A stretch of 64,000 bases of DNA from Nocardia sp. BSTN01 (lineage in GTDB: Bacteria; Actinomycetota; Actinomycetes; Mycobacteriales; Mycobacteriaceae), in NCBI RefSeq assembly GCF_015354405.1, contig NZ_JADKYP010000004.1, positions 186,001-250,000 of the forward strand. Direction: 5' to 3'. A program made the position numbers and the translations under genes. This document shows positions 1 through 7,250 of the stretch, piece by piece. Numbering within the stretch: position 1 is the first letter of the stretch; each line of letters opens with the position of its first letter. The notes beneath the pieces were generated by a model, which saw only the letters and a list, made by a program, of their open reading frames with translations, was not told the DNA's origin and did not search any database.

Positions 1-1
1 A

Positions 2-223
2 TCCTCGGCCTGTGAGGCGGAGCGCGCCGCCGATTATTTCGCCCGTCACCTGCTTGTGCCGGATCAGCTCCTGCGACAAGCCCTGCGGACCGGCCTCACC
101 GAAATCGGTGACTTGGCAAACCATTTCGCCGTTCCCGATGACGTCATACAGGAGCGCCTTCACGACGAGCGGGTCCTGACCGGATCCGCGCACCAGGGCA
201 GCCTTGTCAGGAGGGCAGCATGA
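2..223 (+). CDS. ImmA/IrrE-like metallopeptidase, C-terminal fragment
   Basis: Only the last 73 codons are in the window; the gene enters from the left edge in frame 2 and stops at 223. The visible part has the pattern E-A-E-R-A-A-D-Y-F-A-R-H-L-L-V-P followed by a helical stretch ending near Q-E-R-L, which resembles the end of the ImmA/IrrE peptidase domain (Glu after the HExxH helix, then an 'FA..LL.P' helix). Such proteases cleave phage- or ICE-type repressors in mobile elements. The HExxH motif itself is outside the window, so activity cannot be judged. The stop overlaps the next start as ATGA, suggesting translational coupling. Confidence 0.6.
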   Translation, partial: SSACEAERAADYFARHLLVPDQLLRQALRTGLTEIGDLANHFAVPDDVIQERLHDERVLTGSAHQGSLVRRAA

Positions 224-648
224 CTGCTCCGATTACCACCGCCAACGATGTTGCCTTCACCCCGGCTGCGTTGTTCTTGTCCGTGGCTGCCGTGACTGAA
301 GCAGAGGAGGCTGCTGGCGGTGAACCGATCCGCATTCAGCTGCAGCGTGAAGCAGGGTTCCGCACCGCGGCCCAACGCCAGCTCGGCATCGTGAAGGAAT
401 TCGTCGAGATCGGCACGCCCGCTATGAGTTTGCGGGGTCGACCCGTACTTCGACGATTGCTTGCCCACCTGGAACAGCACCCCGACATCCGCTACGTCAT
501 CTTCCCCTCAACTCGCCGGTTTGCGCTCACCAGCGCCCACGCGCAGCTGCTAGCCAAGCACTTCCGACGCCTCGACGTCCGGGTGCTTCTGCCGAACCAG
601 GATTCCCAGCATCCGGTCGCACAGTCGTTCACGGAGACATGGGCATGA
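220..648 (+). CDS. Resolvase-like protein lacking the catalytic serine
   Basis: A 142-residue protein. Residues about 50-135 resemble the middle of a serine-recombinase N-terminal domain: the 'GRPVLRRLLAHLE..PDIRYVIF' stretch matches the 'KRPVFRELLKYLA..PEVRYVIV' stretch of the large serine recombinase at 2511-4370, followed by a similar helix and a 'VRVL' strand. The N-terminus has no R-V-S motif and there is no DNA-binding or zinc domain, so it should not recombine DNA. It may be a regulatory or decoy partner in the excision module. It overlaps the ImmA-like gene by 4 nt (ATGA) and the next gene by 4 nt. Function is not known. Confidence 0.65.
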   Translation: MTAPITTANDVAFTPAALFLSVAAVTEAEEAAGGEPIRIQLQREAGFRTAAQRQLGIVKEFVEIGTPAMSLRGRPVLRRLLAHLEQHPDIRYVIFPSTRRFALTSAHAQLLAKHFRRLDVRVLLPNQDSQHPVAQSFTETWA

Positions 649-1013
649 CCCGTGCTATCGCAACCACGCCGCGTACGGAGCGCTCTGCCGTGTTGTCCGA
701 CGACACGCGCGCCCTGCTGCGCACCGTTGGGGCGGTGGCACTCAGATTGGCCGACAGCGGTATCGACGACCCTGCATGGTTGCGCGCCCAGATTGGCGGC
801 CTGCCAGACGGTCTGGCGACCGCGAGCGCACAGTCGACACTCCTGACGGTTCCAGAGGCCTGCGAGCGGCTGCGCCTGAGCCGGTGGAGCATCTACCAAC
901 TGATTCACCGGCGCGAGCTCGGCACAGTGAAGATCGGGCGGCGACGATTCGTGCCAGTCAGCGAAGTACAGCGATTGGTCAATGAGTTGACCGTCGTTGG
1001 AGGTCGGGCATGA
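645..1013 (+). CDS. Excisionase-type helix-turn-helix protein
   Basis: About 122 residues. The C-terminal half (from 'LLTVPEACERLRLSRWSIYQLI') is a MerR/Xis-type winged helix followed by a K-I-G-R-R-R-F-V-P wing, the standard layout of actinobacterial excisionases that bind the att arms and steer the integrase towards excision. The N-terminal 60 residues are unassigned. ATG 645 overlaps the preceding stop as ATGA; an alternative ATG lies at 639. The gene overlaps the integrase start by 4 nt (ATGA at 1010), so xis and int are translationally coupled. Confidence 0.75.
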   Translation: MTRAIATTPRTERSAVLSDDTRALLRTVGAVALRLADSGIDDPAWLRAQIGGLPDGLATASAQSTLLTVPEACERLRLSRWSIYQLIHRRELGTVKIGRRRFVPVSEVQRLVNELTVVGGRA

Positions 1014-2551
1014 CGGGGCGCAAGACCAACGGCGAGGGCAGCGTCTACAAGCGCAAGGACGGCCGTTGGGAAGGAGCTGTGTACCTCGGCACCGTAGGCG
1101 GCAAAGTGCGTCGCCAGCGCGTCTACGGCAAGACCCGCGCCGAAGCGCACACGAAACTGATGCGCGTCATTGAGGAAGCTCGGCGAGGCATCCTACCTCC
1201 CGACCACGTCTGGAAGGTGGGGGAATACCTGGACTTCTGGCTCGAACACGAAAAGCGCCGGGCACTTACACGCACCCGCCATGAAGGCGTCGTCCGCCTT
1301 CATATCAAGCCCTTTCTCGGCAACCACCGTCTCAACAGCATCACCGTCCGTACGGTGCAAGAATTCCTCGACAACCTTCGCGCCGATGGCCGGACCGTCG
1401 CCACGGTGCATCAGACTCGGAAAGTTCTCAGCGCCGCACTGACTTTCGCGATGCGCCAGGAAGTAATAGCCCGGAATCCGGCCCGTCTGGTCGAGCTGCC
1501 ACGCTACAAATCGAAAGAAGCGAAGCACTGGCAGCCCGATGAAACCATCGCGTTTCTCGACGCCGCCCGTGCCGACCCGATGTACCCAATTTTCGCGCTC
1601 CTCGCGCTCTACGGGCTACGCATCGGTGAAGCCCTCGGTATCCGCTGGTGCGACATAGATTTCGAACACAACGTCCTCCACATTCGTCAGCAAGTCCAGC
1701 GGATCAACGGCGAACTCCTACAAGTCGAACTCAAAACCGAATCCAGCGAGCGAGACGAACCGCTGCTGACCCGAGCACGGCAAGCGCTCCTTCAACAGCG
1801 CCGCCATCAGGAACATGCCCGAACCGCAGCAGGTGAGGACTGGCAGGGCACCGGTGACGACAACGAACTAGCCTTCACGACACGCACCGGCCGCCCCCTC
1901 GAAGCCCGCAATGTCGCACGGTCATTCACGCGGATCTGCGAGCAACACGACTTGCGCCCCATCACCCTCCACGGAATGCGGCACAGCAACGCCACCGCCC
2001 AAAAGATCCTCGACGTCCACCCACGCGATGTTCAAGCGATCCTCGGCCACGGCGACATCCGAACTACTGGCATCTACCAGCACGTCGACCTCACCAGCAA
2101 ACGGAGTGCGCTCGAAAAGCTCGAAGATCGTCTGTTTTTACCCCTGGGCGTGAGCGTGCGTAGCCGTCAAAACTACCGTCAAACCGCGGATTTCGCGACA
2201 TCGATCAGCGCCGAAAGTCAACAAAAGAAAACGCCCACCCCTGTCGGGGAAGGCGCTTTCTTTGGTAGCAGCGACTGGGATCGAACCAGTGACCTTAGGC
2301 TTATGAGAGCGATCGAGGCCCCCTTGCAGGAGCGCCTGACCTCTATTAACGACCTCCTCCGAACACGTGCGCGCACGTGGAAATTCGGCTGCGTTGCCGT
2401 CAAAACTGCCGTCAACGCGGCGAATGTCAACGAAGTCCCTGAAAATTTGACGCTATGGGACTGGATCCCGCCATCTGCCGACCTCACACCACCATCCAAG
2501 GAGGTATCCGATGACCCAACGAACTCAGCCGAGCAAGAGCCACACCAGTGA
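1010..2551 (+). CDS. Tyrosine recombinase (integrase), C-terminus reads through the attachment site
   Basis: Site-specific tyrosine integrase. An AP2-like arm-binding N-terminus (residues 5-60) is followed by a SAM-like core-binding domain (about 65-150) and the catalytic domain. The catalytic set is visible: R204 (YGLRIGEAL), H321 and R324 (HGMRH), H347 (LGHGD) and nucleophile Y356 (GIYQH). The recognisable protein ends near residue 385-400 (about position 2200). The last ~130 codons run through a terminator hairpin, a tRNA 3' fragment and 240 bp beyond, and are probably an accidental extension specific to this arrangement. It overlaps the excisionase by 4 nt and the start of the serine recombinase by about 40 nt. 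Confidence 0.88.
   Translation: MTGRKTNGEGSVYKRKDGRWEGAVYLGTVGGKVRRQRVYGKTRAEAHTKLMRVIEEARRGILPPDHVWKVGEYLDFWLEHEKRRALTRTRHEGVVRLHIKPFLGNHRLNSITVRTVQEFLDNLRADGRTVATVHQTRKVLSAALTFAMRQEVIARNPARLVELPRYKSKEAKHWQPDETIAFLDAARADPMYPIFALLALYGLRIGEALGIRWCDIDFEHNVLHIRQQVQRINGELLQVELKTESSERDEPLLTRARQALLQQRRHQEHARTAAGEDWQGTGDDNELAFTTRTGRPLEARNVARSFTRICEQHDLRPITLHGMRHSNATAQKILDVHPRDVQAILGHGDIRTTGIYQHVDLTSKRSALEKLEDRLFLPLGVSVRSRQNYRQTADFATSISAESQQKKTPTPVGEGAFFGSSDWDRTSDLRLMRAIEAPLQERLTSINDLLRTRARTWKFGCVAVKTAVNAANVNEVPENLTLWDWIPPSADLTPPSKEVSDDPTNSAEQEPHQ
2158..2182 (+). repeat. Integrase arm-type repeat, left of the tRNA core
   Basis: A 25-nt sequence with an internal 11-bp tandem periodicity around CCGTCAA. 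It matches 2391-2415 with two mismatches and in the same orientation, on the other side of the tRNA-derived core. Tandem sites of this kind next to an integrase gene are what arm-type integrase binding sites look like. Confidence 0.6.
2232..2263. terminator. Bidirectional Rho-independent terminator
   Basis: Stem CGCC..CCCC / GGGG..GGCG with a TGTC-type loop. It is preceded by an A-rich run and followed by CTTTCTTT, so it can work in both directions: after the integrase on the plus strand, or after the tRNA-like sequence on the minus strand. Confidence 0.65.
2263..2307 (-). other. 3' half of a CAU-anticodon tRNA: att core of the left integrase
   Basis: On the minus strand these 45 nt give the 3' side of a tRNA: CTCATAAGCC (anticodon loop with CAT), a variable loop, a T-arm whose loop is GTTCGATCC, and an acceptor strand ending CGCTGCTACCA. 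The 5' half is absent to the right, so this is not a working tRNA. It lies directly after the integrase catalytic domain and between two matching arm repeats, as expected for an attP core using a tRNA-Met or tRNA-Ile2 gene. Confidence 0.72.
2391..2415 (+). repeat. Integrase arm-type repeat, right of the tRNA core
   Basis: Partner of 2158-2182: 23 of 25 nt identical, same orientation, same 11-bp internal period. Its presence on the far side of the core means the core is flanked by arms on both sides, unlike a normal attL or attR. Confidence 0.6.
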
Positions 2552-4370
2552 GAAAGCGGTGCTCCTACTGCGGGTTTCGACCAAGAAGCAGCTCGATACT
2601 GCCATCGACATCGACCCCGACGGTCTGTCCATCTCTACCCAACGCGCCCAAGGACATGCCAAGGCCGACACGATGGGCGTGGACGTGGTCGAGGAATTCA
2701 TCGAGCCCGGCTACTCAGCCAAGACGATCGACAAGCGTCCCGTGTTCCGGGAGCTACTCAAGTACCTCGCAGACCACCCCGAAGTCCGGTACGTCATCGT
2801 CTACATGCGCTCGCGCGCCTTCCGCAACCGCTTCGACGCCGCCATCATCGAAACTCAGCTCAACAAGATGGGCGTGCGCATCGTCAGCGCCAAAGAGGAC
2901 TTCGGTGAAGGCCCTCACGCGGTGGCGATGGAGGGGATGCTCGACGTGATGAATCACCTGATGAACACGCTGCAGGGCTTGGACATTCAGGAGAAGATGC
3001 GCACCAAAGCTCGAAACGGCGGCACCCTCGGCTTCGCGAAAGTCGGCTACCTCAATGCTCGGGTCGAATACGAAGGCAAACAGATCAACACCATCGCCCT
3101 CGATCCAGGGCGGGCTCCCTTGGTACGCAAGGCGTTCGAGCTGTACGCGACCGGTGACTACGGACTTGAACGTCTCGAAGCTACCATGGCCGATCTCGGT
3201 CTGACCGCACGTGCACGCGGCACCATTCCGCAACGGCCTGTGTCGTTCAAGCTGTGGCACCGGATGCTGCAGGATCCCTACTACGCCGGCTGGGTTCAAG
3301 TGGAAGGCGAGCTTCGTCCCGGCCGACACGAGCCGATCGTCACCCAAGAACTATTCGACCGGGTGCAAGACGTCATGGACATGCGCAGTCGATTGGGACA
3401 GCGCGACCGCGTACTTCAGCACTACCTGAAGGGTGAGCTGTTCTGCGACCGGTGTCAGCGGCGCGGACGCAGCTCGCGGTTCATCTACACAGAAGCCCGC
3501 GGGCGAAACGGCCACCGGTATGGATACTTCCTATGTCGGGGCCGCCAAGACAGCCTCTGCGATATGCCCTACCTGCCCGCCGAACAAGTCGAACAAGCGG
3601 TCATCGACCACTACGCGAGCCTTCGGCTTCCGGCGGACTTTCACACCACCATCCATGAACTGCTGGACCAAGCCCTCGCCGACGAGCAATCCAGCGTCCG
3701 CACCATGCACATCAGCATGACTGCCCGGCTCAAGGAGCTCGACGCCAAGGAAGAACGACTACTCGACCTTGCCGCCGACGGGTCCCTGCCGCAGGCCAAG
3801 ATCAAAAGTCGGCTCCGCGCTATCGAGACTGACCGCGCCAAGATTCAGGCGAGCCTGGTGGCCACCGGGGCCGAACTCGCGGTCGGGGTTGACATCCTCA
3901 AACGTGGACTGGATCTACTCACTGATCCCGCCCAGCTGTACCGGACTCGCACAGACGCCGTTCGTCGCCACCTCAACCGAGCCTTTTTCGAGCGCTTGTA
4001 CCTCGATGTCGACGGCGTCACGGACGACCGCCTCAACCAGCCATTCGCCGACCTGCACGCAGCAGCTGGGATCCGGCCGGTCTGTGCCCACCCGAGCGCA
4101 CCATCCCGCGCCTCGACACGCCCGAATATAGAAAGCGGCCTTACCCTCCGCGACGTCCTTAAGGACCCCGGTTCGAGTAAGACCGCTGTGGTGGAGCTAA
4201 GGGGAATCGAACCCCTGACCTTCTCGGTGACGGCGGGATGGACTACTTCGGGCAACCGTGGACTGTCAAGTGTGCGCTGGAATATGGTCCTGAGCAGGGA
4301 AGATGTCAATTCTCGACAACGGAGGACGACTGGAGACTCTGGTCGATATCGCTCACGGCGAGTGAATTAG
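2511..4370 (+). CDS. Large serine recombinase
   Basis: A 619-codon frame. The N-terminal catalytic domain (about 14-150) has L-R-V-S-T-K-K-Q with the likely nucleophile S23. A recombinase domain follows (about 170-270, with the R-x-x-Y-x-G stretch 'DPYYAGWV'), then a zinc ribbon from about residue 309 (CDRC...C...C) and a coiled-coil-like region (about 385-430). A strong ribosome binding site (AAGGAGG) precedes ATG 2511. These enzymes integrate or excise elements without host factors. The last ~60 codons run across a displaced terminator and the tRNA-Ala-derived repeat at 4191-4226, so the original C-terminus was probably different. Confidence 0.88.
   Translation: MTQRTQPSKSHTSEKAVLLLRVSTKKQLDTAIDIDPDGLSISTQRAQGHAKADTMGVDVVEEFIEPGYSAKTIDKRPVFRELLKYLADHPEVRYVIVYMRSRAFRNRFDAAIIETQLNKMGVRIVSAKEDFGEGPHAVAMEGMLDVMNHLMNTLQGLDIQEKMRTKARNGGTLGFAKVGYLNARVEYEGKQINTIALDPGRAPLVRKAFELYATGDYGLERLEATMADLGLTARARGTIPQRPVSFKLWHRMLQDPYYAGWVQVEGELRPGRHEPIVTQELFDRVQDVMDMRSRLGQRDRVLQHYLKGELFCDRCQRRGRSSRFIYTEARGRNGHRYGYFLCRGRQDSLCDMPYLPAEQVEQAVIDHYASLRLPADFHTTIHELLDQALADEQSSVRTMHISMTARLKELDAKEERLLDLAADGSLPQAKIKSRLRAIETDRAKIQASLVATGAELAVGVDILKRGLDLLTDPAQLYRTRTDAVRRHLNRAFFERLYLDVDGVTDDRLNQPFADLHAAAGIRPVCAHPSAPSRASTRPNIESGLTLRDVLKDPGSSKTAVVELRGIEPLTFSVTAGWTTSGNRGLSSVRWNMVLSREDVNSRQRRTTGDSGRYRSRRVN
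4135..4186 (-). terminator. Displaced transcription terminator of tRNA-Ala
   Basis: An imperfect 52-bp inverted repeat centred on TTAA at 4160/4161. The outer arms are GCGGCCTTAC and GTAAGACCGC and the inner palindrome is GTCCTTAAGGAC. On the minus strand it is followed by TTTCTATATT, so it terminates leftward transcription. It sits 4 bp from the displaced tRNA-Ala 3' copy, exactly where the terminator of the original tRNA would be before the 21-kb element moved in. Confidence 0.55.
4191..4226 (-). repeat. Left attachment site: displaced 36-bp tRNA-Ala 3' end
   Basis: Identical over 36 nt and in the same orientation to 25551-25586 inside the intact tRNA-Ala gene. It covers the acceptor 3' strand, T-arm, variable loop and part of the anticodon stem, then diverges. 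It is the displaced copy created when the element used the tRNA 3' end as attB. Confidence 0.9.
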
Positions 4371-4389
4371 TTGGGACTTAGTTGGAAGA
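4364..4389 (+). repeat. Arm-type integrase site, left end of element
   Basis: 26 nt beginning GAATTAGTTGGGACTT, matching 25468-25493 with one mismatch in the same orientation. It contains two TTAGTTGG-like units 11 bp apart, the spacing of tandem integrase arm sites. It lies 138 bp inside the left attachment repeat. Confidence 0.68.
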
Positions 4390-4652
4390 GAGGAGGCTCG
4401 TCGCCACGGCGTGTCGTAGCGCCGACACGCGGTTGGTTTTCGGCATGAGCTAACTGTTGGCTGCCTGTAACTATCGGTCGACCTTCAACTCAGTTGGGGT
4501 CGCGCCGTCGAGGTGAATGCTGCGGTCGAGAGCTACGTTGTGCGGCATGCATGGACGTTCGGTCGCTCTCGCCGGTGTTGAGGTCCGGATCGAACTTGAT
4601 ACTTGAAAAGACCTGGTCTGTCGACAACTGGTAGCACTCGAACTGCTCGGCT
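4371..4652. other. Intergenic, no gene recognised
   Basis: About 280 bp between the end of the serine recombinase frame and the first minus-strand gene of the element. Apart from the arm site overlapping its left edge I see no supported coding frame, RNA or repeat. Confidence 0.5.
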
Positions 4653-4871
4653 CTACTTCCAACGCAGCCACTCGGGCAGGGGTTGATCGATTCGGACAGT
4701 CTGCGTCCGTTTCGGCATTTCCTCCGGCCCGGCGGTCAGGACCCTGCCGTCGGTCAAGCGGATCTCGAGATCGAAGTGCGACGCGGATGGGTAATGCTGG
4801 GTCCTGGATGGCTTCATCCCCGCAATTGTCGTAACCCGCACACCGAACGCGGATCGCGGTTTCTGGCCCAA
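4653..4871 (-). CDS. Small hypothetical protein
   Basis: Up to 72 residues, ending P-L-P-E-W-L-R-W-K. The C-terminal 45 residues have a regular strand-turn-strand look (FDLEIRLTDGRVLTAGP) typical of a compact beta domain, while the first 18 residues look unstructured. M19 (4817) may be the true start. It is co-directional with the next three leftward genes. No family recognised; it could also be a gene remnant. Confidence 0.4.
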   Translation of the reverse strand: MGQKPRSAFGVRVTTIAGMKPSRTQHYPSASHFDLEIRLTDGRVLTAGPEEMPKRTQTVRIDQPLPEWLRWK

Positions 4872-5062
4872 TCTCGCAGTTGGCTCTGCTGGGCGGCGGT
4901 CCGCACATGCTCCGGCCGGCTTCCCGTCTCCCCCGGGGGCATGCCCTTCTTAGCGCCCATGACGGTGGAGGCGCACGGGAACACGGTGGAGGCCGCCAGT
5001 CAGCAGGCCATGCGGCTGAAAGTCGAAGGTCGAAGGTCGCGGAATCTTCGGCTTCCTAACTG

Positions 5063-5329
5063 CTACCCCTCTGCCCCTCCGAGGAGATCGACGAAGAGCG
5101 GGCACTCTGCCGCGTGCCATTCCCTGACCAGGGGCCGGCCGTCTTCTAGGCCGAGCACCACCTCTGCCCGCCAAGGTAGGCAGTCGGGGCAAGCAGTGAT
5201 CTCATAGCAGTTGCCGGCGGAGTCGAAGGCTTCAAAGTCCATGGAGGCGATCGGCGCATCGTAGGTCACCTTTGGTCTGCGCTCGCGTGCTGAGTCACTA
5301 AGGTTTGTCATGACGACAGTCTTCATCAC
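5063..5329 (-). CDS. Hypothetical protein with a CPxC motif
   Basis: 88 residues, or 82 if the third methionine at 5311 is the start. A T-A-C-P-D-C-L-P motif in the middle and a further Cys in 'AAECPLF' could bind metal or form a disulfide. Composition and acidic/aromatic patterning look like a real protein. It lies 31 bp downstream of the AlbA_2-like gene in the same direction, so the two may be co-transcribed. No family recognised. Confidence 0.5.
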   Translation of the reverse strand: MMKTVVMTNLSDSARERRPKVTYDAPIASMDFEAFDSAGNCYEITACPDCLPWRAEVVLGLEDGRPLVREWHAAECPLFVDLLGGAEG

Positions 5330-5360
5330 CCATGGGCAAACGGAACCACGGCCGGTTGAA

Positions 5361-6410
5361 TCAATCGTCCCGATCCTCGGTGAGCATTTCCTCAGAGCTC
5401 CAAGAGGTTACCGGCTTCATCGATGGCGGGGCGGTTGGGGCAAGGTTTGTGCATCTCGTCAGGCGGAACCGAAGAACAGCTGCCTTGCGCGTCGAACTGA
5501 TTGGCAGGGTCAGTGCCACTTCGATCCAGGCAGCACCGTCGAGAGGTACCGCGCTGGGCATCATGATTCCCAGCTTTATCCGCCACGTCACGACGTCCGG
5601 GGCTAACACAACTAGTCCAGCTGGTTGCTCAGACGCTCCGTATGGGTTGATTGCTTTCGACGGTCGCCGCTCGGCGAAAATTGTTGAACCCGTTCGAGGT
5701 CGGACTTCAGCTGATGTGCTGAATTCGACGCCACCTGCACGGACCTCGAACCGTTCGCCCGTTGGCGCCACCACCGTTACGTTGTATCGGTGCTTCGGGA
5801 ACAGTACGTGTCGACCAGGCAAGGTGTCGATCAGGATCGCGCCGCCCAGCGATAGCACTCCGACCTCTGGGATCTTCGCTTCGGCTGGCCCAAAGAGCGT
5901 CGCGTCAGCGTGAATGAGATCGAGGTTCGGGACCGCAGCTGAGGGAGCGAGGATCGACAATAACTCGGCCCTGGTCGCTGAACGGAGGCCGGTGCCCTCA
6001 CGCCATGGCACTGCGGTTGTCGCCCAACCCGACCTCTGGATCTTCATCAGGTATGGCGCCTGGTCGGTCTCGAACTGAAGAGCGAAAACCGGGCCATGAT
6101 CAGTAGCGACTCGAAGAACGGTGAGAAGCGGGGCGACCTCGTGAGCGAATTCCGCGCGGATCTGCATCCACCAGGTGTTCGGGTCGACGTCCTCGTCCAG
6201 CTCGATGACCTTGTGGCGGTTCTCGCTCAAACCCACGATCCACAGAATTGGGTGACCCCCTGAGGCATTAGCCATTCCAGCTAGCTGGCCAGCATTCTTG
6301 GGTTCAGGCCACGCTCCCTTGGCCTCTGTCCAGTCATCCTCGACCTTCCCGCCGTTGACGACGTAGTCGACGATCTCGTTCACCCGGATCTCGAGCTGGA
6401 TCTTGTTCAC
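5361..6410 (-). CDS. AlbA_2 (Schlafen-type)-like domain protein
   Basis: About 349 residues from GTG 6408-6410. The N-terminal ~110 residues contain V-E-D-D-W-T-E-A-K-G-A-W-P, then 'AGQLAGMANASGGHPILWIVGL', the pattern of actinobacterial AlbA_2/Schlafen putative DNA- or RNA-binding domains (acidic start, conserved E-x-K, then N-A-x-G-G and a hydrophobic strand). The C-terminal ~200 residues are unassigned beta-rich sequence. The frame stays open upstream to 6908, but that part is Arg/Pro-rich and overlaps another gene antisense-style, so it is not coding. No good ribosome binding site decides the start. Relatives often act in stress or defence contexts; the role here is unknown. Confidence 0.6.
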   Translation of the reverse strand: MNKIQLEIRVNEIVDYVVNGGKVEDDWTEAKGAWPEPKNAGQLAGMANASGGHPILWIVGLSENRHKVIELDEDVDPNTWWMQIRAEFAHEVAPLLTVLRVATDHGPVFALQFETDQAPYLMKIQRSGWATTAVPWREGTGLRSATRAELLSILAPSAAVPNLDLIHADATLFGPAEAKIPEVGVLSLGGAILIDTLPGRHVLFPKHRYNVTVVAPTGERFEVRAGGVEFSTSAEVRPRTGSTIFAERRPSKAINPYGASEQPAGLVVLAPDVVTWRIKLGIMMPSAVPLDGAAWIEVALTLPISSTRKAAVLRFRLTRCTNLAPTAPPSMKPVTSWSSEEMLTEDRDD

Positions 6411-6586
6411 GGAAAGTGAAGGTACCCGGCATGAGTGGGTCCCAGTTCGACTCGCCGTAACAGCGGAATCGAGTGTGATATTGCGGCCGAATGGTTGTCG
6501 ACGTTGGAGGGCCGAAAACCGGTGAGGCAAGACAAGTCCGAGATCGGTCCCAAGGTATTTGATCTCGTCGCGAGTTGCCGGCGACG

Positions 6587-6946
6587 CTAGGTCTGTGCGT
6601 CGGCCGCCAACGGGTTCGTAGCTCCCTCGTCCGGGGCGTACCCGCCGGGTCGTTCGTGGGTCTGTCCGGTGGCGAGGTTGTGGATGTCTGTGAGTTCGGC
6701 GAGTTCGGGTGGTATTCGGCCGCGGAGGTGCCCGAGGTCGGGGACGATGAGTAGCTCGATCCGGTGGGTGGCGACGTGGTCGAGGAGTGCTTCGGGGACG
6801 ATGAGGCTGCTGCTTTTGGTGAGGCCGGCGTAGTCGTACCCCAGGCGGCGTGCGACGCGGCGGGCCTGTAGATCCAGATCGTGAATGGTGCGTACGAGGT
6901 CGACGCATACGTAACCCATTGCGCGCGAGGTGTTCTCATCGTCCAT
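6587..6946 (-). CDS. Resolvase-fold-like small protein without catalytic serine
   Basis: 119 residues. Residues 10-95 have the order of a serine-recombinase N-domain: a 'GYVCVDL' strand, a helix carrying 'LARRLGYDYAGL'-type sequence, then 'HRIELLIVPDLGHL', which corresponds to the 'VDAVIVWDLDRL' region. The R-V-S catalytic motif and DNA-binding part are missing. Similar small proteins are common in actinobacterial mobile elements. It is preceded by a GGAG ribosome binding site and overlaps the upstream membrane-protein gene by 11 nt. Confidence 0.6.
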   Translation of the reverse strand: MDDENTSRAMGYVCVDLVRTIHDLDLQARRVARRLGYDYAGLTKSSSLIVPEALLDHVATHRIELLIVPDLGHLRGRIPPELAELTDIHNLATGQTHERPGGYAPDEGATNPLAADAQT

Positions 6947-7250
6947 GTATGTCTCCGGGTGATCGGTGGTCGGGGTGGTTTTCGGCCTCGACGCGACTGC
7001 GTATCGCAGCGACGGTGCGCTGTCTCGGGATGCGTTGCGGCCAACAGACGATCACCGAGTAGATGACGATCGACAGGACCAGGCAACAGACGAAAAAGGT
7101 GATCACAGGCGGTGTCCCGCCGTGGGGTGCGGTTCGTTCGGTGCGCAGGTGCTCAAGGTCTGTCGCCTTCCGTAGTCGCGTCTCGGGAACAGCCCGGCGC
7201 CGGGGCTCACGCCACCCCCGGCCCGCCTCTGTGCCGTGGATGCGCCGCAT
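6936..7250 (-). CDS. Small single-pass membrane protein
   Basis: 104 residues from ATG 7250. A basic N-terminal half (Arg-rich, about 1-50) is followed by one clear transmembrane helix (PVITFFVCCLVLSIVIYSVIV, roughly residues 48-68) and a basic tail. Its stop overlaps the downstream resolvase-like gene by 11 nt, so the two are coupled. No family recognised. The upstream 165 bp are shared with a divergent gene at 7416 and should hold promoters for both. Confidence 0.5.
   Translation of the reverse strand: MRRIHGTEAGRGWREPRRRAVPETRLRKATDLEHLRTERTAPHGGTPPVITFFVCCLVLSIVIYSVIVCWPQRIPRQRTVAAIRSRVEAENHPDHRSPGDIHGR

Noticed and set aside
2263-2307. Functional tRNA gene
   Set aside because: Only the 3' half is present; the D-arm and 5' acceptor strand are missing on the right side.
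4135-4186. attP of the large serine recombinase
   Set aside because: The imperfect 52-bp palindrome has a suitable size, but the T-rich tract on the minus strand and its place after the tRNA 3' copy fit a tRNA terminator better.
6411-6908. N-terminal extension of the AlbA_2-like protein
   Set aside because: Arg/Pro/Thr-rich sequence overlapping the resolvase-like gene on the same strand in another frame; probably non-coding.
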